This document shows, in pieces, positions 1 to 10,640 of a stretch of DNA of 64,000 nt. The position numbers and the translations under genes were made by a program. The stretch comes from Rossellomorea aquimaris. Lineage in GTDB: Bacteria; Bacillota; Bacilli; Bacillales; Bacillaceae_B. The notes under the pieces are model-generated. The model was not told the DNA's origin. It did not search any database and was given only the letters and a program-made list of their open reading frames with translations. Position 1 is the first letter of the stretch, and each line of letters starts with the position of its first letter. The stretch covers positions 186,001 through 250,000 of the forward strand of contig NZ_JAIVAT010000009.1 of assembly GCF_020172085.1 (NCBI RefSeq). Direction: 5' to 3'.

Positions 1-201
1 TAATAGACGTTATTCCCTTTTGGAAGAGGTGTAATCTTGTTTATTTTTGGAAGTGTGGTGGTAGGATTGGTTATCATGTTTTTTCAGGTTAGAAATTGAT
101 ATTTCTTTATGATTGTTGAGATGATTCTCGTTGAATTTTCGTGAGGAGCGGTATCTCCCACATGCTTAGCGGGGTATGATCGGGGAGGCGTTCAGAGAAA
201 T

Positions 202-306
202 CCGGCCGATTCGGGCAAGAAACAAGCCGAAACGGACGAGAATTCAGCTGTTTTCGAGTTAGATCCAGCCGAAATCGGAAATAAACCAGCCGATTTACAT
301 TTTAGC
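202..306. repeat. Periodic array 1 (21-bp period, five units)
   Basis: The word GCCGA begins at 205, 226, 247 (as GCTGT), 268 and 289, exactly 21 bp apart each time. The unit consensus is close to CCAGCCGAAATCGG followed by a variable A-rich stretch. It lies downstream of the tnrA stop codon. The word is too short for a CRISPR repeat, and the DNA between words is not conserved. See the findings for four arrays of similar design elsewhere in the window. Confidence 0.8.
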
Positions 307-331
307 AGCACATCCCCCCACGACCCCAGCC

Positions 332-347
332 AGAGGTCCGTCCCTCT
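332..347. repeat. Single arm of the GAGGGACGGACCT repeat family
   Basis: AGAGGTCCGTCCCTCT lies just after the tnrA stop codon. It matches the arm of inverted repeats found at 3741, 7141, 8521, 51993 and 56281. No partner arm is visible nearby, so this looks like a solo or eroded copy. Confidence 0.7.
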
Positions 348-350
348 CAT

Positions 351-665
351 TCATTTCTTCTGTACCCCGAACCGCGCATTCAACTGTCCCTTGATCATTT
401 TTTGCTTTGCTTCTTTTCTCTCTTTTCTCGTTAGTTCATATTTGATTTCCTTCGTCGTTACTCCTTCTTCACGCTGATCGGCGATATCCATCAATCGTTC
501 CACATCAGAAAAGGAGTACTTCCGATAGCCCCTGTTGGAGCGATGTGGAAAGATCAGGTTTTTCTCTTCATAGTAGCGGATCTTCCTCTCGGTCAAACCG
601 GTCAATTCGCTCACAACTCCGATGGATATCACTTTTTTATCCTTATAGGAAGGTTCATTGTCCAC
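351..665 (-). CDS. tnrA: MerR-family nitrogen regulator TnrA
   Basis: This 104-aa protein matches the TnrA/GlnR type of MerR regulator. The N-terminal half carries the winged-helix DNA-binding region ([21 protein letters not shown], then [12 protein letters not shown]). The C-terminal tail GQLNARFG resembles the TnrA segment that binds feedback-inhibited glutamine synthetase. TnrA activates or represses nitrogen genes when glutamine is scarce. B. subtilis TnrA has 110 residues. The start is GTG at 665, preceded by AGGAGG. Two TGTNA-N7-TNACA boxes sit upstream at 735 and 765, so autoregulation is likely. GlnR is the alternative, but the N-terminal [11 protein letters not shown] sequence and the divergent small gene favour TnrA. 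Confidence 0.88.
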   Translation of the reverse strand: MDNEPSYKDKKVISIGVVSELTGLTERKIRYYEEKNLIFPHRSNRGYRKYSFSDVERLMDIADQREEGVTTKEIKYELTRKERKEAKQKMIKGQLNARFGVQKK

Positions 666-734
666 GTTGTCCTCATCCTCCTAAACAGGGAATATCTTGA
701 TTATACATGTCTCCTACTCCTCTTTGGACTATTA

Positions 735-781
735 TGTTAGAAAACTTGACAAAGAATTCTAAATTGGTAGAAAACTTTACA
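735..781. promoter_or_regulatory. Tandem TnrA/GlnR boxes
   Basis: TGTTAGAAAACTTGACA at 735-751 fits the TnrA consensus TGTNAN7TNACA perfectly. A second copy at 765-781 starts TGGTA instead of TGTNA, one mismatch. The box starts are exactly 30 bp apart, about three helical turns. They lie in the divergent region between tnrA and the FbpA-type gene, so both genes could be controlled from here. Confidence 0.8.
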
Positions 782-847
782 AGGTAGATGATTTATCATG
801 AAAACCACCTTACACTACCAATAAGAATTCAAAAGGAGTGAACACGC

Positions 848-1000
848 ATGCCCTTTTTACGTGAAGCCGTTGAACGACAGAGGCAGCAATTTATTCGTCG
901 GTTAGTAGAAGCTGGTGTTTACAAGTCATGTGATAAAGGATTACAGAAGCTGACGCTTTCGGAGTTGGTGTATGTGTTTAATAAGCATAAGAAGAATTGA
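848..1000 (+). CDS. FbpA-type small basic protein (Fur-regulated basic protein family)
   Basis: This 50-aa basic protein starts at ATG 848, seven bases after AAGGAGTG. Its pattern (LREAVERQRQQFI, EAGVYK, LTLSELVYVF) is that of the small FbpA family (Fur_reg_FbpA). Some relatives are Fur-regulated and act as RNA or protein partners in iron sparing. Here it is divergent from tnrA and sits behind TnrA boxes, the same position as the B. subtilis ykzB-ykoL transcription unit. I therefore infer control by nitrogen rather than iron; no Fur box is evident. It ends in a terminator shared with trxB. The exact function is unknown. Confidence 0.75.
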   Translation: MPFLREAVERQRQQFIRRLVEAGVYKSCDKGLQKLTLSELVYVFNKHKKN

Positions 1001-1005
1001 CTTAT

Positions 1006-1048
1006 AAAAAAAGCCTTACGAAAGGTGAATCCCTTTCGTAAGGCTTTT
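1006..1048. terminator. Bidirectional terminator between the FbpA-type gene and trxB
   Basis: AGCCTTACGAAAGG (1012-1025) pairs with CCTTTCGTAAGGCT (1032-1045). The 14-bp stem is flanked by A and T runs, so it can stop transcription from both sides. Confidence 0.9.
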
Positions 1049-1053
1049 ATAAT

Positions 1054-2025
<972 letters not shown>

Positions 2026-2151
2026 TCATAAACATATGCTTTATTTCAATCATATGGATAGGGCTCTTATGGTGCTTCAGGCTTCCATCCATAGTATTAA
2101 CTTCCTACACCTATCCTATAAAAATTAGACACATATCGTCCAAAAATATGC

Positions 2152-3663
2152 TCAAGGAAGGTAACTTTCCACGACCTCTATATATTTTGTCAATGTACTT
2201 GTGGAGACATTGAACCGGTCGCAAATCTGTTTCTTCGTGACCTTCTCATTCCGCAGGCGATTCCAGACAAATTCCGTAGCCGCTGCGAAGGCTTTTGCAT
2301 TCTTGAAGGTTTCCCGTTCTTTAATCCCCCGGTAAGCAATGGTGAACCACGTTAGGAATAAGCCGGATTCCACACTCGTAATCGGGCGATGATTACCATA
2401 AAGGTGCAGGGCGACCTCATGCATATTACGGATTTCCTGATTCACTTTGATCGAACTGTTCCCATGGCTATTTAACACCTGGGCTAAATAAACCTTTTCC
2501 ACGATCGACAGGTCCTCCACTTCACAAAAGTCCGCATGAGTGAGGATGGCCCGTTGATTGTCAGAGATGGACGTCAGGAAAAGACCGAATAATTTCTCCT
2601 CGGTATAGTCACTTTGAAGCTTTTTTAAAATCGATGTTACATGATTTTCAAAGCCCTCCGCTTTCTTCTGATCGTTCCAGGGCTCGAGTCCTTCTTTTTC
2701 AGGATTGATTTCCAACACCTTTTTCCACGCTGTACGGGCAGTATCCCCGTGCCCCGTCTCATGCGCTGAATAAGACAACCAATAATAAAAGCTCGCATCC
2801 CCTTCAAATCCGATCTTCTGAAGATACTTCAACCATTCATAGGCCTTTTTCGAATGACCAATCAGGGCAAACGTGGCCCCGAGCTTATAACGGTGCTCAT
2901 GAAGCAGGGGACGGACCTTCTCAAGACCTTGGATCAATTCATCCAGTTCATCATGGCGCTTTTGATAGAAATAAAAAACGGCCGTGTTGCACAGGGCATG
3001 AAGATTTCCAGGATTCTTTTCTAACACTTCTTCCAGGGTGGCAGACGCTTTATCCACTTCCCCTAAATAGAAATAAGCAAGTGCCAGATTGTTATAAGCC
3101 GACCAGAATTCCGGATAGTCCTTGATCACCTGCTGCAAGGTATCCACAGCTTTCTGGAAGTGACCGGATTCAAGGAGTTCCCTCGCTTTTTCCTGCTGCA
3201 CGATGAGCTCATCATGCTCATAGAGATCATCCACGATCAAATCGGAATCAAGCTCTAAAAGCTCCAGCAGATCTTCGGCATCTTCGACAAATTCACCGTA
3301 CTCTTCTTTTTCCAGATACGTGGAGACCTGTTCGTACGCCTCTTTAAATAAGCCTAAATGAGCATAATTGTTAGCCAGGAAATAGTGACATTCTGACATA
3401 TGGGGATCAAGATCCTCTATTATGTTATGCAATAGGTCATTGGAACGCTTGTATTCACCAAGCTCTGTATACACAATCGATAATTGACAGGCAATCATCG
3501 GTTCGATCGGTTCTAATTGAAACGCTCTATTTAAATATTTTAACGATTTCTTAAGCTCTCGACGTTGATAAGCTTTCATCCCTTTGTTGTAGTAATACTC
3601 TCCAGTCGGGACAAAAGACAACACTTTCGCTTCTTCACTACTTAATTTTGACCCTTTTCTCAT
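2152..3663 (-). CDS. yvcD: TPR-repeat protein with C-terminal HTH (YvcD-like)
   Basis: This 503-aa protein consists mainly of tetratricopeptide repeats (for example YYNKGMKAYQRRELKKSLKY, and SAYNNLALAYFYLGEVDKA), which usually hold protein partners. The last 35 residues (TKKQICDRFNVSTSTLTKYI) look like a helix-turn-helix, so it may act near DNA. No signal peptide or membrane segment is visible. The ATG at 3663 follows GGAGG. Its place between hisI and trxB matches B. subtilis yvcD. The function is not established. Confidence 0.8.
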   Translation of the reverse strand: MRKGSKLSSEEAKVLSFVPTGEYYYNKGMKAYQRRELKKSLKYLNRAFQLEPIEPMIACQLSIVYTELGEYKRSNDLLHNIIEDLDPHMSECHYFLANNYAHLGLFKEAYEQVSTYLEKEEYGEFVEDAEDLLELLELDSDLIVDDLYEHDELIVQQEKARELLESGHFQKAVDTLQQVIKDYPEFWSAYNNLALAYFYLGEVDKASATLEEVLEKNPGNLHALCNTAVFYFYQKRHDELDELIQGLEKVRPLLHEHRYKLGATFALIGHSKKAYEWLKYLQKIGFEGDASFYYWLSYSAHETGHGDTARTAWKKVLEINPEKEGLEPWNDQKKAEGFENHVTSILKKLQSDYTEEKLFGLFLTSISDNQRAILTHADFCEVEDLSIVEKVYLAQVLNSHGNSSIKVNQEIRNMHEVALHLYGNHRPITSVESGLFLTWFTIAYRGIKERETFKNAKAFAAATEFVWNRLRNEKVTKKQICDRFNVSTSTLTKYIEVVESYLP

Positions 3664-3740
3664 CAAAGTCCTCCGAAACGTTCATAGTATAACTACAGTA
3701 GTATATCATACAATACACCCGTACTAAACTACCATATTTT

Positions 3741-3780
3741 GAGGGACGGACCTTCGCGCATGCACGAAGGTCCGTCCCTC
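3741..3780. repeat. GAGGGACGGACC inverted repeat, perfect hairpin
   Basis: GAGGGACGGACCTTCG (3741-3756) and its exact reverse complement (3765-3780) flank an 8-nt loop. It lies between the TPR gene start and the hisIE stop and could fold as a terminator-like hairpin, but there is no T run. It belongs to the same family as the copies at 7141, 8521, 51993 and 56281. Confidence 0.9.
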
Positions 3781-3787
3781 AAGGGTG

Positions 3788-4417
3788 TTATTTATTATGA
3801 CGTTCCACTAGGACTCCCAGTACATCTTCGAGTGGAAGTTTTTGTTCTCTTAGAAGGACAAGTACGTGGTAAAAGAGGTCTGCGACTTCCCATTTCAGTT
3901 CCTCGCTGTCCCTGTTCTTCGCGGCAATGATCACTTCTGATGCTTCTTCGCCGACTTTTTTAAGGATCTTGTCTACCCCTTCTTCAAAAAGGTAGGTCGT
4001 GTAGGCTCCTTCCGGTCGCTCCATTTCACGATTTTCAATAAGTTTTTCAAGGGTGAGAAGGATATTTTCTGTTGATGACTTCTCTTCACCATACACATTT
4101 TCATGGAAGCAGCTTTCTTCCCCTTTATGGCAGGCAGGACCTTTCTTATCGACCAGGACAAGAAGGGCATCGCGATCACAATCCCACGTGATGTTCCTGA
4201 CTCTTTGGGTATTCCCGCTCGTTTCGCCTTTATGCCACAACTCTTGTCGCGAACGGGAATAAAACCAAGTTTCTCCTGTCTCAACGGTTTTCTTTAGAGA
4301 CGTTTCATTCATATATGCCAGTGTCAAAACATCCTTCGTATTGGCATCCTGAACGATGGCAGGCACCAATCCTTTATCATCGTACTTCACGGATGCAATC
4401 CAATCATTATTCGTCAT
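3788..4417 (-). CDS. hisI: Phosphoribosyl-AMP cyclohydrolase / phosphoribosyl-ATP pyrophosphatase
   Basis: This 209-aa bifunctional enzyme (HisIE) carries out steps 2 and 3 of histidine synthesis. The N-terminal cyclohydrolase domain covers about residues 1-112, with the metal/active-site segment around WDCDRDALL and CHKGEESCF. The C-terminal pyrophosphatase domain (about 115-209) contains [14 protein letters not shown]. Its ATG overlaps the hisF stop codon (ATGA), and GGAGGTG precedes it. It is the last gene of the his operon. Confidence 0.97.
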   Translation of the reverse strand: MTNNDWIASVKYDDKGLVPAIVQDANTKDVLTLAYMNETSLKKTVETGETWFYSRSRQELWHKGETSGNTQRVRNITWDCDRDALLVLVDKKGPACHKGEESCFHENVYGEEKSSTENILLTLEKLIENREMERPEGAYTTYLFEEGVDKILKKVGEEASEVIIAAKNRDSEELKWEVADLFYHVLVLLREQKLPLEDVLGVLVERHNK

Positions 4418-5172
4418 CTTACGTGCACCTCCTGCTCTCTTAAGTAGCTTTTTACTTCTTCTACACTTGTTTCTTTATAGTGAAAAATGGAGGCTGCGAG
4501 GGCCGCATCCGCTTTGCCTTCAGTAAACACATCTTTGAAATGATCCGCATTCCCTGCTCCCCCTGAAGCGATCACAGGAATCGAGACGGCTTCGCTGACG
4601 GCCTTTGTAAGAGCCAGATTGAAGCCTTTTTTCTCCCCGTCACTGTCCATGCTCGTGAGTAAGATTTCCCCGGCACCGAGAGCTTCCACTTCTTTCGCCC
4701 ATTCTACGGCATCAAGGTCCTTCAGCTTTCTTCCACCGTGGGTATACACCTTCCAACCCGTGCTATCTTCATCATACTTGGCATCAATCGCTACAACGAT
4801 GCATTGAGATCCGAAATAATCGGCTCCTTCCCGTACAAGTTCCGGCCGAAGTACGGCAGCTGTGTTAAGGGAAACTTTATCTGCACCTGCCCGGAGGATT
4901 GCTTTCATATCTTCCACTGAATTGATTCCGCCGCCTACGGTGAAGGGAATCGCCAGCTCCGCAGCTACATGCTGAACGACTTCCACCATGGTTTTCCGCC
5001 CTTCGTGAGAAGCAGAGATATCAAGGAATACTAGCTCATCCGCCCCTTGCTCGTCATAGACCTTCGCAAGTTCAACGGGATCACCCGCATCGCGGAGTTC
5101 CACAAACTGAATTCCTTTTACCACTCTCCCGTCCTTCACATCCAGGCAGGGAACGATTCGTTTTGTTAACAT
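4414..5172 (-). CDS. hisF: Imidazole glycerol phosphate synthase subunit HisF
   Basis: This 252-aa TIM barrel is the cyclase half of IGP synthase and pairs with HisH. It uses ammonia from HisH to make imidazole glycerol phosphate and AICAR. The catalytic aspartates are in [13 protein letters not shown] (D11) and in VVAIDAK. Length is typical. It overlaps hisA by 7 bases upstream and hisI by 4 downstream, showing tight translational coupling. Confidence 0.97.
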   Translation of the reverse strand: MLTKRIVPCLDVKDGRVVKGIQFVELRDAGDPVELAKVYDEQGADELVFLDISASHEGRKTMVEVVQHVAAELAIPFTVGGGINSVEDMKAILRAGADKVSLNTAAVLRPELVREGADYFGSQCIVVAIDAKYDEDSTGWKVYTHGGRKLKDLDAVEWAKEVEALGAGEILLTSMDSDGEKKGFNLALTKAVSEAVSIPVIASGGAGNADHFKDVFTEGKADAALAASIFHYKETSVEEVKSYLREQEVHVR

Positions 5173-5900
5173 GATTTCACCTCATTTACAGCCTCACTCA
5201 CAGTGAATTTCCCTGTATAAATCGATTTCCCGCAAATAGCTCCTGATACGCCCCTGGATTCATTCTTTTTTAAATTCCTGAGGTCTTCCAATGAGCTTAT
5301 GCCACCAGACGCAATCACTGATTTTCCCGTTTGTTCAGCCAGCTCCACAATCGCTACTACATTGGGACCAGATAGCATTCCGTCTGTAGCAATATCGGTG
5401 AAGATAAACGTTTCGGCTCCGGCATCGGCCAGTTCTTTTCCAAGATCGACTGCTTTAAGGCTCGACGTTTCAAGCCAACCATGGGTCGCCACATAGCCAT
5501 CCTTCGCATCAAGCCCGATGGCGATACGATCACCATATTCAGACAGCCATTCCTTTACCAATTCTGTGTCCGAAACGGCGATACTGCCAATGATCACACG
5601 ATCGACACCCCGGTTCAAATAATGCTCGATATCTTCTTTGGAACGGATGCCCCCACCGATCTGTACCTTAGCATCGAGTTTCTCTGCAACGGCAACCACG
5701 AATTCATCATTAATCCGGGAGCCTTCCTTCGCCCCATCAAGATCGACCATATGGATCCACTCTGCCCCTTCATCGGCGAATTTCTTCGCCATATCAAATG
5801 GAGAATCTCCATAAATCGTTTCCTGATTATAATCTCCCTGGACGAGACGAACACATTTCCCTCCCCGCATATCAATGGCTGGATAAATCGTAAAACTCAT
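5166..5900 (-). CDS. hisA: ProFAR isomerase HisA
   Basis: This 244-aa TIM barrel isomerises phosphoribosylformimino-AICAR phosphate, feeding HisHF. The general acid/base aspartates lie in [14 protein letters not shown] and [12 protein letters not shown]. The ATG follows AAGGAGGCGG and overlaps the hisH stop (ATGA). It is homologous to HisF, its neighbour, the usual arrangement in his operons. Confidence 0.97.
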   Translation of the reverse strand: MSFTIYPAIDMRGGKCVRLVQGDYNQETIYGDSPFDMAKKFADEGAEWIHMVDLDGAKEGSRINDEFVVAVAEKLDAKVQIGGGIRSKEDIEHYLNRGVDRVIIGSIAVSDTELVKEWLSEYGDRIAIGLDAKDGYVATHGWLETSSLKAVDLGKELADAGAETFIFTDIATDGMLSGPNVVAIVELAEQTGKSVIASGGISSLEDLRNLKKNESRGVSGAICGKSIYTGKFTVSEAVNEVKSC

Positions 5901-6532
5901 GAGACCGCCTCCTTCACCCGTTTTGTAAAGTTTTCTAACAGCTGCATGCCAAGTTCACCGCTTTTTTCAGGGTGAAACTGCATTCCGTATATATTGTCCC
6001 GACTCACGACGGCAGGGATCGTGACGCCCGCATAATCCGCGCTTGCCACAATGACGTCCTTTGATCCCTCATGCACATAATAAGAATGAACAAAGTACAC
6101 ATAGCCTTCTGTCAATCCTTCTAAAAGGGAAGAGTTTTTCTCATACCGAAGCAAATTCCACCCCATGTGAGGGACTTTGAAAGCATTCCCTGCACTGTCC
6201 TCCTTCGGAATGTGAATCACTTCTCCAGGAAGGAGAGCCAAACCCTTTGTCGCTCCATTTTCCTTACTTTCCTCAAACAACAGCTGCATGCCTAAACAAA
6301 TGCCAAGGAGAGGCTTCCCGCTTTCGGCGAAGGTCAGGATCGTCTCTTTTAAATGGGTGGTTTCAAGAAGGTTCATGGCATCTTTAAATGCCCCTACCCC
6401 CGGTAAAATCAACCCATCCGCTTTTACTAATTCTTCTTGTACATCACTTATGAAGTAAGGGACGTTCAAGCGTTCAAGAGCCTTGCTGACGCTGAACAGA
6501 TTCCCCATTCCATAATCCACAATTCCGATCAT
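5897..6532 (-). CDS. hisH: Imidazole glycerol phosphate synthase glutaminase HisH
   Basis: This 211-aa class I glutamine amidotransferase supplies ammonia to HisF. The nucleophile cysteine is in GICLGMQLL (about residue 80), and the His-Glu pair is in MQFHPEKSG. The start ATG lies 4 bases after the hisB stop. Confidence 0.96.
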   Translation of the reverse strand: MIGIVDYGMGNLFSVSKALERLNVPYFISDVQEELVKADGLILPGVGAFKDAMNLLETTHLKETILTFAESGKPLLGICLGMQLLFEESKENGATKGLALLPGEVIHIPKEDSAGNAFKVPHMGWNLLRYEKNSSLLEGLTEGYVYFVHSYYVHEGSKDVIVASADYAGVTIPAVVSRDNIYGMQFHPEKSGELGMQLLENFTKRVKEAVS

Positions 6533-6535
6533 GAA

Positions 6536-7123
6536 CTATAACATTCCCTTCGTAGACGGAACCCCTTTGACACGGGGATCGATCGTCGTAGCTTCATCGA
6601 GGGCACGGCCAAGCGCTTTAAAGATTGCTTCAATGATATGGTGCGTGTTGTGACCATAATGAACGATGACATGCAGATTCATCCGTGCTTCAAGTGCCAG
6701 CTTCCAAAGGAATTCATGAACGAGCTCCGTATCGAAGGTTCCGACTTTCTGACTTGGAAGTTCTGCGCGGAATTCCAGGTGCGGACGGTTACTCAGATCC
6801 ACCACGACCTGTGCGAGCGCTTCATCCATTGGAACCATAGCAGATCCGTAACGTTTGATACCCTTTTTGTCTCCAAGGGATTCAAGTAGCGCCTGCCCCA
6901 AACAAATCCCGATATCCTCTGTCGTATGATGATCATCGACCTCAATATCACCATTAGCTTCTATCGTACAATTGAACTGTCCGTGCTTCGTGAACAAATC
7001 CAGCATATGACTCATAAACGGGACCCCCGTCTCGATCTTTGAGCTTCCTTCCCCATCGACCCCAAAACTCAACCGGATGTCAGTCTCATTGGTCTTACGC
7101 ACAATCTCTGCACTTCTCACCAT
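6536..7123 (-). CDS. hisB: Imidazoleglycerol-phosphate dehydratase
   Basis: This 195-aa enzyme dehydrates imidazole glycerol phosphate. Metal-binding histidines are visible in VDDHHTTEDIG, MSHMLD and GHNTHHIIEA. I chose ATG 7123 (MVRSAEIVRK) because AGGAGG lies 5 bases upstream and the family starts here. The frame stays open to 7216, but that extension reads through a palindromic repeat between hisD and hisB and is not expected to be translated. Confidence 0.96.
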   Translation of the reverse strand: MVRSAEIVRKTNETDIRLSFGVDGEGSSKIETGVPFMSHMLDLFTKHGQFNCTIEANGDIEVDDHHTTEDIGICLGQALLESLGDKKGIKRYGSAMVPMDEALAQVVVDLSNRPHLEFRAELPSQKVGTFDTELVHEFLWKLALEARMNLHVIVHYGHNTHHIIEAIFKALGRALDEATTIDPRVKGVPSTKGML

Positions 7124-7140
7124 GTTGTCCTCCTTTTTGT

Positions 7141-7173
7141 AGGGACGGACCTTCCAAATGAAGGTCCGTCCCT
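7141..7173. repeat. GAGGGACGGACC inverted repeat inside the his operon
   Basis: AGGGACGGACCTT (7141-7153) and its exact complement (7161-7173) flank a 7-nt loop. It sits between the hisD stop and the hisB ribosome-binding site, so it will be in the his mRNA as a stable hairpin. No T run follows, so termination is not predicted. Confidence 0.9.
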
Positions 7174-7178
7174 CTTCC

Positions 7179-8450
7179 CTACTTTTTATCGAATCGAATT
7201 TCCACTGCCCTTGCATGGGCCTCGAGCCCTTCTAACCGGGCGAGCTTCGCGATTTTTTCATAGTTATTCTGCAGTGCTGTTTCACTGTAGGAAATGACAC
7301 TTGTCTTTTTCATGAATTCATCCACGTTCAACGGGCTTGAGAAACGGGCTGTCCCGTTCGTCGGCAGGACGTGATTCGGTCCTGCGAAATAATCCCCGAC
7401 AGGCTCCGAGCTGAAGCGTCCCAGGAAGATGGCTCCGGCGTGACGGATTTTGGCCATCGTTTCGAACGGCTTTTTCGTCAGGATTTCAACATGCTCTGCC
7501 GCAAGCTGGTTGACCAGCCCAATTCCTTCTTCCATATCTTCCGTTACATAGATGGCCCCGAAATCCACGATGGATTGACGCGCGATCTCTTCGCGGGGAA
7601 GAGTCGCTAGTTGGCGTTCAACCTGTGCTGATACTTCTTCGGCAAGGGTCGCTGAATTCGTCACCAGGACTGTAGACGCAAGCACATCATGCTCAGCCTG
7701 TGAAAGGAGATCCGCTGCAATTTCATCGGCCCGCTGATGTTCGTCTGCCAGGATGACGATTTCACTGGGGCCGGCGATCATATCGATATCCACATCACCG
7801 AATACTTCGCGTTTGGCCAGGGCAACGAAGATATTTCCTGGTCCCGTTATTTTATCCACAGGAGTGATCGATTCCGTTCCGTATGCCAGTGCCGCTACCG
7901 CTTGGGCACCACCGACCTTGAAGATTTCTTCCACTCCGGCGACTTTTGCTGCCACAAGTACTCCTGGAGACAGCTTTCCATCCTTCCCTGGAGGAGAAAC
8001 CATGGTGATCCTTTTGACTCCGGCCACTTTTGCTGGAAGTACATTCATCAATACAGACGACGGATAGGCTGCTGTTCCACCCGGAACGTACACACCCACT
8101 GAATCAAGCGGTGTCAGCTTTTGACCTAGCATCGTTCCATTTTCATCTGTTGTGAACCATGACGACCTTTTTTGTTGTGAATGGAAATCACGAATATTAT
8201 CCGCCGCTTCTTCAATGATCGAAATGAGTTCAGGATCGAGGGTTGAGAACGCTTCTTCTATCTCACTCTCAGAAACTTTGTAGTTTTCTAATTGGATACC
8301 ATCAAATTTCTCAGTATAGTGACGGACCGCGTTATCTCCATCCTTCTGTACAGAAGAAATGATCCCCTGAACCGCTTTCCGCTGTTCCTCTGTGCCACTA
8401 TCCACAGAGCGTTTAATCGACGCCACGCTGACATCCTTCATAATCTTCAC
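7179..8450 (-). CDS. hisD: Histidinol dehydrogenase
   Basis: This zinc- and NAD-dependent enzyme catalyses the last two oxidations to histidine. Family segments are clear: [33 protein letters not shown] and SQAEHD. The start is uncertain: I use GTG 8450, five bases after GGTGAT, giving 423 residues. TTG 8462 and an internal ATG at 8441 are alternatives. Upstream, between hisG and hisD, lie a partial and a 100-bp copy of the GGGACGG repeat. Confidence 0.95.
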   Translation of the reverse strand: MKIMKDVSVASIKRSVDSGTEEQRKAVQGIISSVQKDGDNAVRHYTEKFDGIQLENYKVSESEIEEAFSTLDPELISIIEEAADNIRDFHSQQKRSSWFTTDENGTMLGQKLTPLDSVGVYVPGGTAAYPSSVLMNVLPAKVAGVKRITMVSPPGKDGKLSPGVLVAAKVAGVEEIFKVGGAQAVAALAYGTESITPVDKITGPGNIFVALAKREVFGDVDIDMIAGPSEIVILADEHQRADEIAADLLSQAEHDVLASTVLVTNSATLAEEVSAQVERQLATLPREEIARQSIVDFGAIYVTEDMEEGIGLVNQLAAEHVEILTKKPFETMAKIRHAGAIFLGRFSSEPVGDYFAGPNHVLPTNGTARFSSPLNVDEFMKKTSVISYSETALQNNYEKIAKLARLEGLEAHARAVEIRFDKK

Positions 8451-8468
8451 AGAAATCACCAACCTTTT

Positions 8469-8506
8469 AGAGGGACGGACCTCCTATAAGGTACCGCCTT
8501 CTCTAT
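8469..8506. repeat. Eroded GGGACGGACC repeat
   Basis: AGAGGGACGGACCT at 8469-8482 is followed by AAGGTACCGCCTTCTCT (8489-8505), a decayed version of the opposite arm. It is a short degenerate copy next to the longer element at 8521-8620. Confidence 0.55.
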
Positions 8507-8520
8507 GTATTCTCTATTCA

Positions 8521-8620
8521 GAGGGACGGACCTCGATATACACCGATTTACCGCCCCGAAATTTCCTCAAATGCTTGTCATTCCTCACTTTCGGACCCAA
8601 TCGAGCAAGGTCCGTCCCTC
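8521..8620. repeat. 100-bp inverted-repeat element (MITE-like) in the his operon
   Basis: The arms GAGGGACGGACCT (8521-8533) and AGGTCCGTCCCTC (8608-8620) enclose 74 bp without an ORF. Size and ends match the 104-bp element at 56281-56384. It separates hisG (stop at 8621) from hisD. No transposase is nearby, so any mobility would have to be supplied elsewhere. Confidence 0.8.
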
Positions 8621-9244
8621 TCACCCGATGATGCGGGTGAGGCGGGAGACGAGGTCTTCGATTTTTTCGTCTTTCATCCGGTAACTGACGGGATTCACGA
8701 TTAGGCGTGAGGTGATGCCTACGATGGTTTCGTATTCGACGAGGCCGTTTTCTTTCAGGGTACGACCTGTAGAAACGATATCGACGATACGGTCAGCCAG
8801 CCCGATCAAGGGGGCAAGCTCGATGGAACCGTTAAGCTTGATGATCTCCACCTGTTCACCCTGCTCCCGGAAGTAGGATGAAGCGACATTCGGATATTTG
8901 GTTGCAATCTTCGGTGCCACATCACTCATTTTCGTATTGGGAAGTCCCGCAACAGCCAGGTAACATCCACTGATCCGCAGATCGAGAAGTTCATAGACGT
9001 CCCTCTCTTCTTCCAGCATGACGTCCTTTCCGGCAATCCCTAAATCTGCGACGCCATGCTCCACATATGTCGGAACATCCATCGGCTTTGCGAGGATGAA
9101 CCGCAAGTCCTCCTCAGGCACTTCGATGATGAGCTTTCTTGAATCATCGAATTCGGGCGGCAGATTATAATCTGCCTTTCTTAGTAAATCCACCGCTTCC
9201 TCGAAGATCCTCCCTTTTGGCATCGCAATCGTTAACGCACTCAT
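8621..9244 (-). CDS. hisG: ATP phosphoribosyltransferase, short form
   Basis: This 207-aa catalytic subunit starts histidine synthesis by joining ATP and PRPP. It is the short form that lacks the C-terminal regulatory domain and needs HisZ, which is encoded directly upstream. The PRPP-binding loop region is seen in [18 protein letters not shown]. Its ATG overlaps the hisZ stop (ATGA) and follows AAAGGTGG. Confidence 0.97.
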   Translation of the reverse strand: MSALTIAMPKGRIFEEAVDLLRKADYNLPPEFDDSRKLIIEVPEEDLRFILAKPMDVPTYVEHGVADLGIAGKDVMLEEERDVYELLDLRISGCYLAVAGLPNTKMSDVAPKIATKYPNVASSYFREQGEQVEIIKLNGSIELAPLIGLADRIVDIVSTGRTLKENGLVEYETIVGITSRLIVNPVSYRMKDEKIEDLVSRLTRIIG

Positions 9245-10428
9245 GATGTTTCACCACCTTTTCTATCCTGTCCGACTACGAAGTGAACATTGCTGAACCC
9301 CTTCGTAAACTCGTCCACATCTCCTACACCCTTCCAGTTCTGAAGGACGACCTCGACACCTTCATTCCTCAAGTCACGTGCCAGGCCGATGGCTTCTTTC
9401 CTGCGCTCATCGCTGAACAGTACACACTGTTGAAGGGAGGAAGATAGTTCAACCTGCATCGCTTCCAGTACGTAATCGAGGCGCAATCCGAAGCCTGTCG
9501 CCCCTGAGTTCTTTCCGAATTTTTCAAGAAGCTTATTGTAGCGTCCGCCATTTCCGATGGCAAACCCGACATTGTCACCGTACACTTCAAATAAAATGCC
9601 TGAGTAATAGCTCATGTGGCTGACAAGGCTCAAGTCGAACTTGACATACTGCTCTACTTCATAATCCTTCAGAATATTCCACAGATCCTTCAGCTGTTCC
9701 AATGCCCGGAGCCCTCTCTCACCTTCAAGAAGGCTATGGGCTTCACCGAGCACGTTTTCTGAACCCCGTAATTGCAGGAACCGGAAAAGACGCTCTTTAT
9801 CAATAGATGACAGGGCAAGGTCATTAACATGCTGACGATACCCGACATAGTTCTTCTCATATAGATATCTTCTTAACGTATCCGCCCGTTCTTCCGTCCC
9901 CACGATCTGTGTGAACAACTCCTGGACAAACCCGATATGGCCGATGGAAATTTTGAAGTGTTCCAGTCCGGCTTCTTTCAATACGGATACCATCAGGGCG
10001 ATCACTTCAGCATCGGCACTGACGGAATCGTCGCCGATGCACTCAATGCCCACCTGCTCAAATTCAGCAGGACGTCCACCTTCCCGCTGCTGTGCCCGGA
10101 ATACGGAATTAGAATAGGCGAGTCTCAATGGTGCTTCATCTTTCAATAATTTTGACGCAGCGATCCTCGCGATTGGTGCAGTCATATCAGGTCTCAACAC
10201 CAGAGTATGTCCCTGCTGATCCAATAGCTTGAAAAGCTGCTGATCGAGGATGGCTGACGCTTCCCCGACGGTTTCGTAATATTCAAGGCTCGGGGTTTCA
10301 ATAAACTTGTATCCCCAAAGCTTCATAGTTTGTTCCATTTTCTTCTTTGTCTGGTCTTTGATTTCATATAAATCAGGAAATGTATCTCTCATTCCCAATG
10401 GCTTCTCGAACATAAACAACTTAGTCAT
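9241..10428 (-). CDS. hisZ: ATP phosphoribosyltransferase regulatory subunit HisZ
   Basis: This 395-aa paralogue of histidyl-tRNA synthetase lacks synthetase activity and forms an octamer with short HisG, giving histidine feedback control. Motif-2-like sequence is seen in [20 protein letters not shown]. The class II core ends near [17 protein letters not shown] 10428 follows AAAGGTGG by 5 bases; an upstream GTG at 10437 is less likely. It is the first gene of the operon behind a good SigA promoter. Confidence 0.96.
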   Translation of the reverse strand: MTKLFMFEKPLGMRDTFPDLYEIKDQTKKKMEQTMKLWGYKFIETPSLEYYETVGEASAILDQQLFKLLDQQGHTLVLRPDMTAPIARIAASKLLKDEAPLRLAYSNSVFRAQQREGGRPAEFEQVGIECIGDDSVSADAEVIALMVSVLKEAGLEHFKISIGHIGFVQELFTQIVGTEERADTLRRYLYEKNYVGYRQHVNDLALSSIDKERLFRFLQLRGSENVLGEAHSLLEGERGLRALEQLKDLWNILKDYEVEQYVKFDLSLVSHMSYYSGILFEVYGDNVGFAIGNGGRYNKLLEKFGKNSGATGFGLRLDYVLEAMQVELSSSLQQCVLFSDERRKEAIGLARDLRNEGVEVVLQNWKGVGDVDEFTKGFSNVHFVVGQDRKGGETS

Positions 10429-10548
10429 AAGAACCACCTTTGAAGTATTAATTCATCTATTTTTCCCCGATAGAGGGATTGCTACTAATTCTCGATTATT
10501 CAGAAATCCTTTAATTCGCTAATGTGCTAATAAAATAAAGTTAAATGT

Positions 10549-10587
10549 AGTGTAGCGTTTCTTTTTTTATTCGTCAACCGTTTGACG
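10549..10587 (-). promoter_or_regulatory. SigA promoter of the his operon, with palindrome over the -35
   Basis: On the minus strand, TTGACG (10577-10572) and TACACT (10554-10549) are separated by 17 bp. The -35 is part of an inverted repeat CGTCAA-N4-TTGACG (10572-10587) that could be an operator. No T-box leader is visible between promoter and hisZ, so the regulator is unknown. Confidence 0.75.
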
Positions 10588-10640
10588 GGATGATTTTCTG
10601 GGAGATTGCGGAAGCGTGCGGGGTAGTACTGTTGTGGGAT

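Noticed and set aside
1..100. Short hydrophobic frame (TTG 37 to TGA 99) that looks like a membrane helix
   Set aside because: Only 20 codons, with a weak ribosome-binding site and no neighbour context inside the window.
8483..8500. GGTACC-GCC sequence resembling the T-box tRNA-binding motif
   Set aside because: No specifier loop or terminator/antiterminator pair is present; it is explained as a decayed arm of the GGGACGG repeat.
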